Source: Lycorma delicatula
Lineage: Eukaryota > Arthropoda > Insecta > Hemiptera > Fulgoridae
NCBI RefSeq assembly: GCF_047948215.1
Contig: NC_134455.1
Location: forward strand, 78,560,189-78,624,188
DNA length: 64,000 nt
Direction of reading: 5' to 3'
Shown: positions 50,219 through 61,460 of the stretch, piece after piece
Position numbering within the stretch: the stretch's first letter is position 1
Layout of the letters: each line of letters begins with the position of its first letter
Made by a program: the position numbers and the translations under genes
The notes under the pieces: model-generated
Told to the model about the DNA's origin: nothing
Databases searched by the model: none
What the model saw: only the letters and a program-made list of their open reading frames with translations

Positions 50219-50950
50219 TACTTTCCTGGCATCAGAACTCTACAGTTATGTTGTAAGAAGGAAAGAATATAATCAGCCAAAAAATGGAGTATGGGTTTTT
50301 TTTAATTTCTCGACGTTTAATGACCCAATAACCTTAAAAAACAAAAAAGTGGAGGATAATGTTTGTACGTGCGTATTTATATACGTGCGTTGGCGTGTTT
50401 GACTGGCTTAATAACGTTTGACTATTAAGCTTAATAACGTTTGACTGGTTAAACCGATTGATGAAATTTTTTAGGAAACGTTTGGGGTTAATATAGACCC
50501 GAAACCAAGCGGGGGAAGATCTATATCTACTCAGGAGATATAGATAATTTTATTTTAATGTCTTCCTAGACATATTAGTTGTGCAACTTACCCCAGAAAG
50601 AAAAAATTGAATTGAATTTTTCAAAGCTTTTAGTCATAATCTTGCCATAAAATTTCATTGTAATTCATCTCCCCATCCCAAAAAAGAGATCTTACGTAAT
50701 TTCTTGTTGGTTTTACCAATAAACGTTTCTTAGAAGGTGATTTTAGAAATGAGAAAACAAAAAAAAGATTGTTGAATTTTTAAAACTTTTAGCTTATTTA
50801 AAGAGAAAATTATTATTTTATAATAAAACTTCATCATAAATTAACCCTCACCCGAAGAAAGAAATTAGGTCACTTTTTTCTTGTGAAACTATTTTTCCAC
50901 TGTAAAAGAATAAATAACCAATGCCAGGAAAGTTTACAACGTTGTTGTCA
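50219..50950 (+). repeat. Hairpin-led interspersed repeat, longest copy
   Basis: TACTTTCCT (50219-50227) and AGGAAAGAA (50259-50267) form the leading stem. The body includes TTGGCGTGTTTGACTGG. It contains a local 23-bp duplication: GCTTAATAACGTTTGACT occurs at 50406-50423 and 50429-50446. It is colinear in reverse with 11125-11649 and in part with 40459-41065. No transposase frame. Confidence 0.75.
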
Positions 50951-51324
50951 TATTTTTAATTAAAATAAAAATTAAATTTGAAATAAATAATTATTATTTA
51001 TTTATTAGTACATTTTTTTTGATTTTGTTTTATTAAAAATAAAATTATATTGACTTTTTTTCAGGTAAGCCTCAGATAAATTGTAATGCACAGACGAGTT
51101 AAGCGATCGCCGATGACCGCGGCAAATTTAAAGAGAAATAAAAGGTAGAGAAAAGTTTGAAATTACAAAAAAGTAGAATGATTTTGAAATTACCAAAACC
51201 AAAAAATTAAAACGTGTAAGGCAGAAAAGACAATTATTATATAAAAGAAAAAAACTAACTTTTTCTGCAGAAGGTAGTTTTTTTAAAAAAAAACCAACCT
51301 AAATTCGTGGGGTCAGTTATATTA

Positions 51325-52345
51325 TTTTTTTTTTGCTCAATAACAATTATATAATTACAATCAGCTCTCCTGCGGAGCCATAAGTAAGTTTCCTGACAAA
51401 AGCACGTGATAAGGAGAGGTCCTTAAGGAACCCCCAAAATAAATAATACACAATAAATAGTTTCAAGTAAACTTAAAGTCCAATATGAAATTTCAAGCTC
51501 AGTCATAAAACACAAACCATTAATTTCAGCACATTACAGTCCACAAAATAAACGTTAATAGCAAATAAAAAAATAAATAACAAGAAATTAGATACGACAC
51601 TACTAAACTTGACGGTGTTAGATTCCAAACTGTTACGCAGACCCTACGTTGAGTACATGGGCTCGTTTCAACCGTCGGACGTCTCTGCTGTTATCGAGTA
51701 GATTAATTGCAAAGTGGTTTACATGATTCTCAAGCCTCTGCAAGTATTTGACATTGCGCTGATGTGCAATATCACGAACCGATGGGAGCTCCAGATAATC
51801 CTGAATCTCATCATTCCGCGTGAACCACGGAGCTTCGGCAATTACCCTCGCTACTTTGTTCTGAATTCGTTGTATAATTTCCACATTACTACTACTAGCC
51901 GTTCCCCACAATTCTACACCGTACGTCCAGATTGGGTGCAGGATAGTCTTGTAAATTAAGATCATGTTGGATAACGTGAGGCTTAAGTTCCTCCGTAGCA
52001 GCCAATGAAGTTCCCTGTACCTTGCGTTTAGTTGTTTCCTCTTCATCCTCACATGACACTTGCAGGTCAAACGCCGATCCAGGTGAAATCCCAGATACCG
52101 CACAGTCTCCGTTTGCTAAATGAAAACACCATCGAAGTACACACAGGGACAGTCACCTCTCCGCATGTGCCTCGACTTACCCTGATTAACCTTAATCCTC
52201 CAATTCCACACGATCCACAGCCATTTGTAGGGTCTGCTCGGCTAGGCCAGGGTTTTCGGTAACGGCCAGGATAGCAGTGTCATCAGCGAACTTGGCGACG
52301 ATGCAATTATCCAGGACCGGAATGTCCGCAACGAATATGGAATAC
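51325..52345 (-). pseudogene. Jockey-like LINE: RT C-terminal half plus complete 3' UTR
   Basis: The best-preserved LINE here. On the minus strand: VADIPVLDNCIVAKFADDTA with the catalytic FADD at 52276-52290, then two frame changes, then an intact 157-codon frame (52103-51633). That frame runs from RYLGFHLDRRLTCKCHVRMK through ILHPIWTYGVELWGTASSSN, EIIQRIQNKVARVIAEAPWF and NDEIQDYLELPSVRDI to KRAHVLNVGSA and its stop. A 3' UTR of about 300 nt follows, ending in poly-A (T-run 51325-51334), with the GGCTC/GAGCC hairpin (51363-51379) and a decayed CCTTAAGG palindrome. The 5' end (endonuclease, RT motifs 1-4) is missing beyond 52345. This gives the family its 3' UTR, which identifies the truncated copies at 22756-22929 and 43805-44120. 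Confidence 0.92.
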
Positions 52346-53589
52346 AACGAATATGTATTCCTTTATTATAATATGTATGTAATATGTATTCTTTTATTTT
52401 TTTAACAAATTTCATTTTTGAGGCTTGTGACATCTTACGGTTTTTATAACAAACTTTTCCCTTTTTTATCGTTTTGATTTTAATCATAATCATAACTAAT
52501 CTAGTTAAACACACAAAACGGTATGGGGTTTAATAGGTTACCCCTTAATCCCCTTCAGCTAAAAAATTAAATTAAAAAAGAAATATATTTATATATTTAC
52601 AAAAATAATTAAAGAAATAAAAATAATAAAATGATAACATTAATAAATTGATGATAACTTCTCGACGAGAACAACCGAAATCTTATCACTCAACAATAAA
52701 TTAGATTTTATTGTTTCGCAATGTTCGTTCACTCATTCCTTGAAAAACATGTCAAGGCAGTTCGTTATATTTTATAAAGACTTAATAATAATAATAATAA
52801 TAAGGTTAATTTTATCACTGTTGAGGTAGAGTTACTAACAATACAATTAATTATTATTGACTACAAGTGACAAAGTTATCAGTAGCGTTTATATCATTAT
52901 AAAATTGCTACTATTACATTACAATAAATTACTAATTTATAATTTTGTCAAAACAATTTTTAATGAGTTAATTTAAGAAATAAAAAATCTTACAATAATT
53001 TTGAACGTTAATGATGATATATTATAAATAAACTGTGAAAAGGATTTTATAATTTTTATATTACGTTAAAATTATTATAGTCACAGTAACAGTAAGCGTG
53101 TAAAGGTCATGTAATCTTATCAAAAGAATTATTACATTACCATTCATTGTAAACGTAAACTGTGTGATGATGTTTTAGTTATTTTCCGTAGTATCAGTAT
53201 TAGTTAACAATAGTAGTTTTACATTACTATGACATTATAGATATATATCCACGCTCCTTATCATTTAAGTCTATTATACGTGCCACCGATTCACTATTTT
53301 TCTTTCTGTTCTTAGTAATTACTTTAAAAAAATTATTTGTTGAAGCATATTTCCCACTTCAATAATACATAAGTAATGCTGAGTAATATCTAAATTACAC
53401 TCCTAGTACCGAAAATATCAAACTTATCTATTAAATCGCCAGACTTATTGTAACTTGGAAATACCCAGTTACAAAAAAATTCTTGTGAAATTATATTTAT
53501 ATTAATTTTAACACATTAATTTTCTTTTTTATTAAATCAATTCTGGGTTTTATTCATTTTTTCATAAAAAAAAGACTGTTTTTCGATCA
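52346..53589. other. AT-rich spacer
   Basis: A duplicated ATATGTATTC unit borders the LINE (52350-52392), and an ATA run lies at 52786-52801. No gene. Confidence 0.5.
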
Positions 53590-53666
53590 ATTCTAAAATA
53601 TACATGTATTCTAAAATATACGTATAATATACGTATATTATACGTATATTATATACGTATATAATT
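53590..53666. repeat. Palindromic TATACGTATA repeat array
   Basis: TTCTAAAATATAC is duplicated (53591, 53609), followed by four ATACGTAT palindromes spaced about 12-16 bp apart. Confidence 0.85.
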
Positions 53667-54881
53667 TTATGAACTTAACTAACAGAGGGATTAGGCTTTT
53701 ACCGATAGAAAATTCTACTAATAGTTTTCTTAATCATTAAATAATTTCCACCTACCAACTATTTTTATTATTGTCCTAGAGCTTTCGTATATTATTCTAT
53801 CATTATATATTATGGATTATAATTATTTTCATTACAAATTAATATATTAAGTGAATTTTGAATTTTTTAAAAACCAAAAATTATAAATACAAATTATAAA
53901 TAGAAAACAACTGAGAGCTTCATACTGACACGACCGAAAACGTCGACATTATTTTTATCTTTTGACAATCAGGTGTATTTATAATTGTTGGTTTTTAAAA
54001 TATTCAAAGTTCATTTAATATATTAATTTGTTAAGAAAATAATTATAATCCATAACACATAAATTTTCCTGAAGATCAATTAATATCCCAAAGTGCTAGG
54101 ATATAATAATAAAAATAGTTGGTAAGTGGAAATTATTATTATATAATTAATTCATATCAATACCAACGGGCCATAATTAATAATAAAATTAATAGTTTTC
54201 TTAACGAAAGGAACTAATTTGTAATTCTCAAATAAAAAGACTAGAAAAATTGTTAATAAAATGATGTGTAATTCAATTTAAAATTTGCACCATTATCTTA
54301 AGAAAATGAGATAAAACGATTTGGAGGTTATAAAAAGATCGTACAAGTTGTTAAAAAAATATTTTTTATCACGTTATTTACCTACATAATTAAATTTACG
54401 AAAAAATTTGTGGCTGTATATTATTTGTATTACAAGTTCGTTGATGAGTTTAGAACGTAATAACCTATAACAAAATATTAAGAATTCTATTTGGCAATTA
54501 CCTTTTTTTTTAATTTTTCGAATAAGTTTCATTACTGATGTTTTTTGTTAATTAAATAAAATATAAAGAAAAATATCTACCCAATTTTTTTTTAATGTGC
54601 TCTAATACTATTTAATAAGTAATCATATTAGATTGTCCCGACTTAATTTGGGCGTTTTTGGACGAGGAGGTTTTTATTTATTGGCCATTTTCCAGGTAAC
54701 AGCTATTTTAGTCAGAAATTGTTAATAAGAAAATGTAAACAATAGTTACGTGGATTACAATGTAAACAGATTCTGTTTTTAAGACAATTTGCAGGCTATC
54801 TATTTTCTGGTGGGAAATATTTAATTACTTCTTATCTACATATATTAAATCATTTTTAACGTAAAAAAGTTATGTAGTAAT
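53667..54881. other. AT-rich spacer
   Basis: Two stretches resemble inverted relatives of each other: AATAATTTCCACCTACCAACTA... (53740-53850) and AATATATTAATTTGTTAAGA...TTGGTAAGTGGAAATTATTA (54017-54140). They may be the ends of an AT-rich foldback element. No gene. Confidence 0.4.
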
Positions 54882-54891
54882 AAAATTGTGG

Positions 54892-55041
54892 CCGACATCC
54901 GTGACTGAGTAGGTAGCGATTCAGATTTCGTGTGAAGGTCCCGGGTTCGAATCTCGGTCAGGCACGGCATTTTTTCGTACGCGACCAATTTCCACCGTGC
55001 TAATGACCGTAGCTGTTGAGGCTCGCTTATTCATAAAAAAA
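54892..55041 (+). mobile_element. tRNA-derived SINE-A, subtype b
   Basis: A-box TGACTGAGTAGG (54902-54913) and B-box GGTTCGAATCT (54944-54954) are followed by a body ending TAGCTGTTGAGGCTCGCTTA and an A-run. AAAATTGTGG (54882-54891 and 55042-55051) is a perfect 10-bp target duplication. Confidence 0.93.
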
Positions 55042-55051
55042 AAAATTGTGG

Positions 55052-56486
55052 ATTATTTTGTTCATGAAAATCAGCACACCCATTATGTCTATGTATTATT
55101 TTAATAATACTTAACTGAAATAGTTGTAACTAGGAAAATGATCAGATTAAAAAAATTGTGTTAACAAAGAGTAATTTTCTTTAGTTTTCATTAGTGTTCG
55201 AAGTAAAATTTAAATAATAAATACAAATGAATTAAAAAAAGGCTGAGGAATAAAATACTAATAAATAAATCTATCATTATTATGAACTTAATTAAGCTTC
55301 AAAACACAGACAAATAAATTATATTTATCCATTAAAAAAAAACATAAATAACAAATAAAAAACGAAAAAACAGATGGACAATACAAAAAACAAATCCACG
55401 TTTTAAGACTTTTATAAAAAACGTTTATCAAACTATAACATATATGTATATATACATATTTAATGAAAAAATTAATCAATAATTAATGTACATTTTATGT
55501 TAAATAATAATGACTACATATTGACTGAATATTTTCTTAATAAAATACTTTTATAGAAAATATTATTTAAAAAATGTTTAAGAAAGGATGCACTTTTAAC
55601 ATGTACTGAAAGAAAACTACACACCATCTAAATGAGGTGGTAATATTTTTATACTTTTTTTTATCCAGTTTAGAGTAAAAGCAATTTAAAGTTATTGTAA
55701 AAACAAAATATTTTATATAGAATTTCCCACTATAAGGAGAATGTAATGTATACTATTCTTAAATTTTTTTTATCGGCTTTATAAAAGTAGAATATTCGTA
55801 AAATATAACACTGGAATTTAGTGTTTTTCGATGTTCTTTTTTTTAAAAAGAAAAAAGGTTAGAAAATGCTGCTGCACTTCCGATACCACCATGGGATAAA
55901 ACTACATGGTATATATAAATTATAATAAAACACACCTGCAAAAAGAAAACAAACACGAAAAAAATACTACTTCCTGTTGTTTAAACGAGGGGGAGATTCT
56001 TTACTTCATAACCTAGCATTTCAAACTGGATAGCAATAATGTAATTAACGTAAATCTTCCAGCTTCTTTTAATACAGAAATCATTAATAAAAATAAAATG
56101 ATTTTAACACAATTCTTTAAACCAATATGTGCAGGGCATTTTTAGAATTTTTTTTTTTTAATTCAGATATTAAGATTACCTTGGCAAGATTTCATTATGT
56201 ATTACATGTGATTTGATCACTCCATACCCCAAAAGTAAAAGCCTAACATATCTCCTTTTAATAAATATCAAAGCGGTCAAATCACCAGAACCGTGATAAG
56301 TTGTATCTAAAAGTTGTTTGACGAAAGAAGAAACGCGGTAGGAGAAATAATATTCTCAAGCGGGAGATTATTAGAGGGGAATGTCCACTGCATGAAAAAA
56401 ACACGATATTCATGAGCAAAATCTGCAAGTTACATTATTCCCACATTGTAGACAGAATGATTAGTCATACTAAATATCAAGTCATA
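55052..56486. other. AT-rich spacer
   Basis: Only AT-rich DNA with spurious frames (e.g. minus 55288-55479). Confidence 0.5.
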
Positions 56487-56600
56487 ATCATCATCATCAT
56501 CATCATCATCATCATATGGTTACCTGGCTTGAGGGAAGTCCCTTGCACTACGTTCGACTTCATTTTCCTCTACTTCCACATTATATTTTAAGTCATGTTT
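56487..56600 (-). mobile_element. LINE 3' end with (GAT)n tail
   Basis: On the minus strand, sequence ending GGGACTTCCCTCAAGCCAGG is followed by about nine GAT units (56487-56514 on plus). The plus-strand order TCATCATnGTATGGTnnnCTGCCTG/GGCTTGAGGG...GTCCCTnGCAC matches the end of the LINE fossil at 38600-39175. It is heavily 5'-truncated. Confidence 0.65.
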
Positions 56601-57363
56601 AAATTAAAGAAAAAAAAATCATTTTGCTAATTTCTTAAAAAAGTATAAGAAATTATTATTTTTTTTTTTTTACCCACGAATTTATTGTTTTTCTGCTTTC
56701 ACACTCTACCCATATACTTTCTAAATCTCTATTTCATTTCTCACATTTTCATATTTTTAAATACAAAAAATAAACGTTATGTACAACAGTTATATGTTTT
56801 AAATAACTAAACATAGAGTTTTAAATATAAGTTAAAATATAACTTTCTAAACTTGACAACGTCCAATTTCTTTCTGATACTTTTTAACTCTTTTAATCTC
56901 TTTTCAACCATGATCTTACTCCTTTCAGCCTCAATTTTTTTCATTTTCTATTGAAAACATCAAGTATCACAGACTAATTAAATTAATAAACAAAAAAAAG
57001 TTCAATAAAATTTGCAGAACATAAATTGAGTTTTTTAAAAATTTCTTTTAAATAACTTAGTAATGGTCAACTGCAATGGAACGTTTATCGATAATCAGGT
57101 TTCTCCACTTATTATTTTTGTTGAAATAACTTGTTTTATAATTAACAGCATGATTTATTGTTATTAATTATTTATAAAATTTAAATATCTACGAACCATT
57201 CTTTTTATATTTAAAAATATGAAAAAAGTGAGAAATGAAAAAGTATACGGGTAAAGCAGAAAAACAATAAATTCGTGGATAAAAAACAAAAGAATAATTT
57301 TTTATACTTTAAGAAATGTGCGAAATGATTTCTTTCTTTAATTTAAACATGATCGTTTAACAG
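56601..57363. other. AT-rich spacer
   Basis: A conspicuous imperfect inverted pair, CCACGAATTTATTGTTTTTCTGCTTT...TTCTCAC (56684-56743) against GTGAGAAATGAAAAAGTATA...TTCGTGG (57229-57280), encloses about 480 bp and may be a foldback element. It ends in a T/C-rich tract before 57364. Confidence 0.45.
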
Positions 57364-57463
57364 ACCTTCAGGGACTTGCTCTTACTTTAACAGTACAACA
57401 ACATTCTGACGATCCTGAGATCCGAGCTGATTTTGGCACTATTTCTAATTATATACAGGGCAG
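57364..57463 (+). CDS. Candidate internal exon, unrecognised protein
   Basis: Seen: the acceptor (TTTCTTTCTTTAATTT... then GTTTAACAG) ends at 57363. There follow 2 nt, 32 sense codons and 2 nt, then the donor GGCAG|GTATAT at 57464. The peptide is LQGLALTLTVQQHSDDPEIR then ADFGTISNYIQG. The sequence is helical and rather conserved-looking, with an acidic DDPEIR turn between helices, as in ARM/HEAT-type repeats. That is a structural impression only, and I cannot name the protein. GC is clearly above the AT-rich flanks. The exon begins after a codon's first base and ends with two bases of a codon. The block at 58241 starts with one base, so the two are phase-compatible. Whether it belongs to the gene hinted at 58-902, 57 kb upstream on the same strand, is unknown. 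Confidence 0.45.
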
Positions 57464-58240
57464 GTATATAAAATTTATTGTGTGAATTTATATCAAAATA
57501 ACACTTAAAATCAGTAACAAATCCTTAAGGAGGCAGCTCATCTGATTAACACTTATGTCGTTTGGCTGATCTATTACAGAAAGCTAAATAATGAAAACGT
57601 AAAAACGATTCCATTATTTACTTAGAAATACAAAGAAGTTATAACTTCTTATATCCTAATATTATTCTGACGTTTAAATAAATAAAAACCACTAAAAAAG
57701 TTCACAGCGATGGTACAGTTTTTATTATAGGATAAATAAATTTAATAAAAAACTGTTTACAAAATTTAAATTTTTCTCATGGTGCAATCACAATTAAATA
57801 ACAATCGATAAAGAATCCAATATTATTTAGTTTGTTCAATAAATAAATAAAAATATTTAATGCATTATATAAATAAACAATTTTAGAAAATTAAACTGCA
57901 TAATAAGCATTTCTATTTATATATTTATTTGGTTTTATTTATTATCATATTAATGATTTTTGTATTATCGAAGTAAATGCTATTAATAATACTTATTTTC
58001 TGATTTAAATTTTAAGAAAAATATATTAAAAAAACAATATTTTAGATTTAGAGTTTATTAATTTTAATACAATTAACAGATTTCACAATTATTACTGCAA
58101 CAAAGAATTGTAACGTAGGCGTTAATTCAAGTTTAAAATGGTCCAGAATCAACCTAATAATTTAAAATGAATTTAAACAATATACATGTAAAAGTTAATT
58201 ATGTATTGAATAAAATCTTATCAAATATTGTGTCCATCAG
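57464..58240 (+). other. Putative intron or spacer
   Basis: AT-rich with stops in all frames. It ends with TATTGTGTCCATCAG. Confidence 0.3.
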
Positions 58241-58490
58241 AAAAATAGTTCTAGATCCGCTAGCTAGAATGCCCGGGAACGATTCATTCAAACAGCTATT
58301 TCCCCTAAAACCGGTAAATCAGCTTCGACTTCAGCCACTTCTTGATAAGACCGGAGGCCCCATTTCGCGGCTACAGCCCCATTTTAGCTTGTAGACGACC
58401 TGCTTAGCTTATCCCGACAACGACACGAGCAAAACACGCACCTGCTTGCTTAACAACTACTCTCAAATTGTAGCCTGTTCATTATTTTAT
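58241..58490. other. GC-rich island with open frames on both strands
   Basis: Plus reading: after TGTCCATCAG, one base and then an open frame from KIVLDPLARMPGNDSFKQLF to RLQPHFSL and a stop at 58392-58394, in phase with the exon at 57364-57463. Minus reading: GAVAAKWGLRSYQEVAEVEA then DLPVLGEIAV and a stop, which has an equally protein-like composition. Both cannot be right. The sharp GC step suggests either a terminal exon or an inserted element. Left undecided. Confidence 0.3.
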
Positions 58491-59832
58491 ATTGGAATAA
58501 AATCTTTAAAGAAACGGCATCACGTAACATTTTAAACTTTTAAAAGCTATACCATTAACCTCTTACATTACTATGTAATAAAGGTAGAGCACCAGCACGT
58601 ATTTTGAGGTAAGATAAGTTACTGGTTTTTATTCGTGGCCCAACCTATATATTACATACTTTTATGACACAGATATCTATGTGTATAGTTTCTCTCTCGT
58701 ACATATATGTATACAAACAGTGTATAAACTTTAAAAAAAGATTACAGTACATTTACAATGAACCCATTTTCTTACGATATTATTTGTAACTAAGTAACAC
58801 GTGTAGTATATTTATTTGTCTTAAAAACTTGAATTCGAATATTTAGACAATCTGTACGCATAAAACTGAAGTTTAATCTGTGAGTATTCAATATGATAAT
58901 TTGGAATTTCCTAGGTAATCCATATGTCTAAATATAATCGGAACCCATATGTTGAGTCCCTTGATCGTGAAGTATAAATAAACAGTAAAGCATTTATGGT
59001 TTAAGGACTAGTTTCTCGATTACATGGATATGTACTGATAATTAGAAAATATACATAAAATTTCTATATTTACTGAGAATTTTAATAAAAATTAAACATA
59101 CTTTTATTCGTGGATTTAATAAAATTGAAATCGTTGCGTTTCATACCAAATGTTATTTTGGATTAATATGAAAATTCTTAATTGTATATTTTGCGAATCA
59201 CGCAAAAGATACAGTTAAGAATTTTCATTTCCAATAGCGACTGAATAAATAAAAAATCATTAGTACTTAAACAAAAAAAAAAAAAATTTAATATTTATGT
59301 ACAAAATAAACCGGAAAAAACTTATTATTAATTGTTGTAATATATATATTTTTTTTGTTAACAACTTTCGTTAATTTCCATAAAAAAAATTTAAGTTGAT
59401 TTTTAAAGAAATATTTTTAGCCTAATTTGCTCCTTTATAATGTTTTTTTAGAAAAACTATCTAAAAAATTTCAAACAAAATTTTAAATTAAGAACTTTGC
59501 CTTAAGAACAGTTGAATTATTAAGAGTGAGATATTAACTATAGAATTGCAGGAAAATGAGGCCTGCAGTTTTTTTAGAATTTATTTAATCCAAAAAAGGA
59601 ATCAAGTAATAAATTTTTGTAAAAAAAATTATGTATAATCATAGAGATTTAAAAATAAATAAACAATATAAACTGTTTTTTTTATGCAAACAAAGGGTTA
59701 TATAAAAAAAGTGTCCAAAAAAAAATATTTAAAAATACAAATTTTAAACCTATGACCATTTTATAGATTTTTAGCTCTTTTTACTGTAATTTATTAAATG
59801 ACTAGAATGTAATACTTAAATTAACACGCGAA

Positions 59833-59833
<1 letters not shown>
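58491..59833. other. AT-rich spacer
   Basis: It contains an 18-base A-run (59272-59286 region). No gene. Confidence 0.5.

Positions 59834-59866
<33 letters not shown>
59834..59866. repeat. (AC)n microsatellite
   Basis: About sixteen CA units preceded by ACGCGAACGCG. Confidence 0.95.
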
Positions 59867-59868
<2 letters not shown>

Positions 59869-60440
59869 ACTATTAAATTTTAAATTTTCAAATTTATTTG
59901 ACACGATTTCTACTATAAAAACAAAAAAATATTTAAATCAACATATAAATGCGTAAATTCCATTAGTATTAAAAGTTGATTTTAAGAAGAAATATTAGTT
60001 GCCTAAATATGGTACTTTCAATGCACAGACAAAAGTGCCCAATTGTAAAATTTAAATAATTTTTTTTATTGTAAAGTTATAGCAACTTTACAATCTGTTC
60101 AGTAGATAGAAAAAAACATAGTAGATGTTTCAGTAGATAAACATAAACTACTATCTTGTAAAAATTATGTTACAACAAAAAGGGAAAAGATAAATTTTAA
60201 GAAAAAAAAATGAATTGCTTAAAAAGAAGTAAATTGACATTTTTTAATAACAAAATATTGTTTAAAGAAAAAAAAATTTAAATCAGTCTGCACCCATGAG
60301 AAAGTCAGTTGTGGGGGAACTATCAGCAACAGCAAGATAAATTTTTTAGAATAGTTACAAAAAATATCCTGAGAAACATTATCGTCATTTCCAAGAATCG
60401 TGAAACTCACTAATTTTTCTCGTAATTACGATGTTATAAG
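59867..60440. other. AT-rich spacer with a minus-strand open block
   Basis: Minus 60412-60270 reads SFTILGNDDNVSQDIFCNYS and onward without stops, but lacks a convincing acceptor. Not called. Confidence 0.3.
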
Positions 60441-60567
60441 ATGAAGAGAGCCAGAGAAATTAAAACATACGAAACTAGAAAAACATGTAAATTGCTTATC
60501 TCACTAAATCTCCTAGACAACAGCAATGAAGAACGAAAACTGAAGTGTCACCGTGTCATAGATTTGT
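60441..60567 (+). CDS. Weak candidate 5' coding exon or short open frame
   Basis: Seen: ATG at 60441 (context ATAAGATGA, unremarkable) opens MKRAREIKTYETRKTCKLLI then SLNLLDNSNEERKLKCHRVI and DL. A near-consensus donor, TTTGT|GTAAGT, lies at 60568. Without splicing the frame continues to a stop at 60597-60599, 52 codons in all. The peptide is basic and charged, like a soluble helical segment. No acceptor is required if this is a first exon, but no promoter evidence was found. I do not recognise it, and chance is a serious alternative. Confidence 0.2.
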
Positions 60568-60599
60568 GTAAGTACAATTTTATAATTAGTGAATGTTAA

Positions 60600-60961
60600 A
60601 CATAAGCACTGCGAATATTAGTTATTCTTATTTACTTAAAATGTAAATATATATTTATTATTTAGATTTAAGTCTCCACTGGGAGATTTTTAATTTATAT
60701 TATTTCATCTTATTCCATATTTACTAATTGAAATAAAACCTCAACAAACTTTATTTTCAGAATTAATTTCTATCTAAAGACAAAATTTTACAATAAAATG
60801 TCTAATGTAACTTAGTTTTATATTCAAATTAAATAAGAGTAGGACATAAAAATAGTTCACGTTTCAATCTTTGATTAATAAAAGAAAAAAATACACAATT
60901 TCATACGCACATAAAAATGAAACAGATTAAAAAAAATTACACATGAACGTTCGTTTATTGT

Positions 60962-60964
<3 letters not shown>
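60600..60964. other. AT-rich spacer
   Basis: No features. Confidence 0.5.
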
Positions 60965-61008
<44 letters not shown>

Positions 61009-61019
61009 CACACACACAC
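60965..61019. repeat. Compound (TA)n(CA)n microsatellite
   Basis: About seventeen TA units, a GA junction and then ten CA units. It has the same architecture as 2121-2168. Confidence 0.95.
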
Positions 61020-61204
61020 TCCTGCATTAATAATCCTCTATCTATAAAGTGGTTATTTTTGTGTTAATTATGCACGGATATTTTTTTTACGGACGATAAA
61101 AACAGGCAATCAGTATTAATATAATCTATGTAATCTTAGAAGTAATCATTTCTTTTTTCAGCGCATATGACCTTGGAAATAAGAAATAAAAATAATAAAT
61201 TATT

Positions 61205-61460
61205 ATTAGGAAGAGTTAGATTTAGGCGGAGTTTGATAGTGAAATATACGATGGAACGAAAGAACGGACGGGTGATGGAGATGAGATGAGAGCATTTGAT
61301 TCGACTATGGTAGTGGCGGCAACTGAATCGAGCAGCGGGCAAGGTCGCATCGAATTAACTGGGCCAGCCGTACATCTGATAACTATTGTAATCGCGCTAA
61401 AATGCCGGCGTATAATTTGAGTCCGACATTTCCAAGGTCATTTAATTAGAGTTTAAGTTG
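61205..61460. promoter_or_regulatory. Possible conserved regulatory element
   Basis: About 255 bp stand out by GC and by lack of any repeat signature. Motifs seen: CCAAGGTCA (61432-61440), which fits the FTZ-F1/ERR-type nuclear-receptor site YCAAGGYCR; next to it TTAATTA (61442-61448), a homeodomain core; TGATAA (61378-61383), GATA-type; and a second CAAGGTCG near 61340. A 68-codon minus frame crosses it but has no domain. Function is inference only. Confidence 0.3.

Noticed and set aside
51714..52262. Plus-strand frames over the LINE
   Set aside because: They are antisense shadows of the reverse-transcriptase frame on the minus strand.
54892..54962. tRNA gene reading of the SINE heads (also 8951, 10021, 14475, 29211, 32512)
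   Set aside because: A- and B-boxes are present, but the acceptor stems do not pair. Each head runs into a shared SINE body with a tail and target duplications.
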